A DNA stretch of 6,822 nucleotides. It comes from Acidobacteriaceae bacterium (GTDB taxonomy: Bacteria > Acidobacteriota > Terriglobia > Terriglobales > Acidobacteriaceae). The notes under the pieces are model-generated. The model was not told the origin of the DNA and did not search any database. It worked only from the letters and a program-made list of their open reading frames with translations. Shown here in pieces: positions 6,130 through 6,822 of the stretch. How positions within the stretch are numbered: position 1 is the first letter of the stretch; each line of letters begins with the position of its first letter. The DNA lies in NCBI GenBank assembly GCA_030040175.1, contig JASHUF010000246.1:1-6822 (forward strand), read 5' to 3'. The translations under genes were made by a program, and so were the position numbers.

Positions 6130-6371
6130 GGATCGACTGCAAACACGTCTGGCAGCACATCTCCGCCTACATCGACGGCGAGGTGGACGCGGCGCTGCGC
6201 GCGGAGATTGACCAGCACCTGGAGACCTGCGAGATCTGCTCTGCGGTGCTCGATTCGACGCGCAACGTGGTGGTGCTGGTGGCCGACAATCGCGTCTTCG
6301 AGCTGCCCGCGGGCTTCGGCCGGCGTCTGCACGACCGGCTGGAAAAAGAGCTGGAGACGGCCGGGCCGTAG
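6126..6371 (+). CDS. Soluble zinc-finger anti-sigma factor (ZAS / zf-HC2 type)
   Basis: An 81-aa partner of the preceding sigma factor, expected to bind it and hold it inactive. The N-terminal zinc-finger domain has H31-x3-C35-x2-C38 (HLETCEIC) with C5, H7 or H11 available as the fourth ligand; the helix ISAYIDGEVDAALRAEIDQH (12-31) is typical of anti-sigma domains. Unlike many ECF anti-sigmas there is no transmembrane segment: the rest (about 39-81) is a short amphipathic and charged tail (VFELPAGFGRRLHDRLEKEL). The protein should therefore be cytoplasmic and respond to an internal signal, as zinc/thiol-switch anti-sigmas such as RsrA do. Start: the ATG at 6126 in the ATGA overlap is preferred; a GTG nine bases upstream (6117) would add three residues. 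Gene order and motif make the call strong; redox sensing is inference. Confidence 0.9.
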   Translation: MRIDCKHVWQHISAYIDGEVDAALRAEIDQHLETCEICSAVLDSTRNVVVLVADNRVFELPAGFGRRLHDRLEKELETAGP

Positions 6372-6406
6372 AGCGCTCCTTGAGCAGTTCTTAACCAAAT
6401 TCGCGA

Positions 6407-6504
6407 TGTCATTCTGAGCGCACGGGGCCCCAAACGCACTGGGGGCCCCAAAGAAATTTTTGCTCTTTGGGGCCGAGTTTGGGGGTGGCAAGCGAAGAAT
6501 CTGC
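6407..6504. repeat. Interspersed palindromic repeat with nested hairpins
   Basis: The ends TGTCATTCTGAGCG (6407-6420) and AGCGAAGAATCTGC (6491-6504) match the two halves of a sequence I recall as a common intergenic repeat in Acidobacteriota and other phyla, where the halves are usually close together. Here about 70 bp of foldable sequence lies between them. The inner stem is GGCCCCAAAG (6444-6453) with CTTTGGGGCC (6465-6474), 10 perfect pairs with an 11-base loop. The outer stem is CCCCAAAC (6428-6435) with GTTTGGGG (6477-6484), 8 perfect pairs. GGGGCCCCAAA also occurs as a direct repeat at 6424-6434 and 6442-6452. It may end or stabilise the sigma-operon transcript, or be a non-autonomous REP/MITE-like element. 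The structure is seen; repetitive status is from memory. Confidence 0.6.
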
Positions 6505-6599
6505 GGTTGCCTCTCGCTTTTTCGCCATCCTCCCGGATACAGCGGTGGTGTGCTCGAACCATGAACGCGTCGTGTGCACGCCATGAATTGGAACTCGTC

Positions 6600-6619
6600 A
6601 CCGCGCGGGGCCGCGCGGT
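6600..6619 (-). terminator. GC-rich hairpin just past the right-edge gene, possible terminator
   Basis: ACCGCGCGG (6600-6608) and CCGCGCGGT (6611-6619) are perfect inverted arms two bases apart, so a real hairpin would have about 7 pairs and a 6-base loop. It begins one base after the minus-strand stop at 6621-6623. The following minus-strand sequence has no U-tract, so intrinsic termination is doubtful; it may act with Rho or block 3' exonucleases. Confidence 0.35.
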
Positions 6620-6620
6620 C

Positions 6621-6822
6621 TCAGAAGGCCGGGGCTCCGTGATTCACGATTGGATGCGTCCAGATTTCGAGCCCTACAAGCAGCAGCGTGACCACGGCCA
6701 TGGCGATTTGCAGGCGCTCGGAGCGGCGTTCTTTCTTGGTGATCTCGCGCCTGCGCCATTGCGCCTCAGGGCGCGCGCGCAGGCGCCGGATCCAAAACAG
6801 CACCGCCAGATTCACCACCGCG
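6621..6822 (-). CDS. C-terminal part of an unidentified membrane protein
   Basis: 67 residues are visible and the frame stays open to the right edge, so the gene probably starts outside the window; a local GTG at 6818 is not preceded by a ribosome site. The visible part begins in a hydrophobic segment (VVNLAVLFWI), continues with a strongly basic loop of about 27 residues (RRLRARPEAQWRRREITKKE and onward), then a clear transmembrane segment (IAMAVVTLLLVGLEIW), and ends in a short tail THPIVNHGAPAF. The positive-inside rule places the basic loop in the cytoplasm and the C-terminus outside. I do not recognise the family. It converges on the sigma/anti-sigma operon. Confidence 0.6.
   Translation of the reverse strand, partial: AVVNLAVLFWIRRLRARPEAQWRRREITKKERRSERLQIAMAVVTLLLVGLEIWTHPIVNHGAPAF

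Larger units (their letters stand above)
6372..6620. other. Convergent intergenic region
   Basis: 249 bp between the ends of the anti-sigma gene (plus) and the right-edge membrane-protein gene (minus). It contains the structured repeat at 6407-6504 and the GC hairpin at 6600-6619. The stretch 6505-6599 shows no gene, promoter or repeat that I can support. Confidence 0.6.

Noticed and set aside
5937..6584. 215-codon minus-strand open frame across the sigma, anti-sigma and repeat
   Set aside because: It runs through the palindromic repeat and antisense to two recognised genes, and has no domain.
1..6822. CRISPR array, tRNA, rRNA, transposase or phage genes
   Set aside because: No regularly spaced direct repeats, no tRNA cloverleaf, no rRNA signatures and no mobile-element protein motifs were seen on either strand.

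Overview
The window is GC-rich, tightly coding bacterial DNA. The gene types (an HAE-type RND pump with its adaptor, a CxxC zinc-ribbon protein, an ECF sigma factor with a small zinc-binding anti-sigma) and an interspersed repeat with ends TGTCATTCTGAGCG and AGCGAAGAATCTGC suggest Acidobacteriota, probably Terriglobia/Acidobacteriaceae. That placement rests on family resemblance and memory of similar repeats; no search was run.

Layout. Positions 1-2805 (minus strand) encode 935 residues of an RND inner-membrane efflux transporter. The frame is open to the left edge, so the C-terminus (TM9-TM12) is missing. It overlaps by one base (TGATG) its upstream partner, a periplasmic adaptor lipoprotein (2805-4088, minus). 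A 265-bp leader containing an inverted repeat precedes the adaptor. Next, still on the minus strand, come a 124-aa secreted or membrane-anchored protein of unknown function (4354-4728), a 251-bp non-coding gap and a 104-aa protein with two CxxC zinc ribbons (4980-5294). The AT-rich divergent region 5295-5496 separates these from a plus-strand two-gene operon: an ECF sigma factor (5497-6129) and, overlapping by ATGA, an 81-aa soluble zinc-finger anti-sigma factor (6126-6371). A structured repeat (about 6407-6504) fills the following gap. The right edge holds the C-terminal end of an unidentified minus-strand membrane protein (6621-6822).

How the genes work together. The adaptor and RND pump form two parts of a tripartite proton-driven exporter; no TolC-type outer-membrane channel gene or dedicated regulator is visible in the window. 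The sigma/anti-sigma pair is an independent regulatory module, and the lack of a membrane segment in the anti-sigma points to a cytoplasmic signal. The divergently transcribed zinc-ribbon gene has a candidate promoter with a 19-bp spacer almost filled by a 14-bp perfect palindrome, the geometry of MerR-type operators. This is the most testable regulatory feature here.

Most of the window is recognisable biology. I see no convincing new multi-gene system. The second-look items are the nested-hairpin repeat, the palindromic divergent promoter, the Asp-Asn proton-relay variant in the pump, and the small unknown secreted protein.
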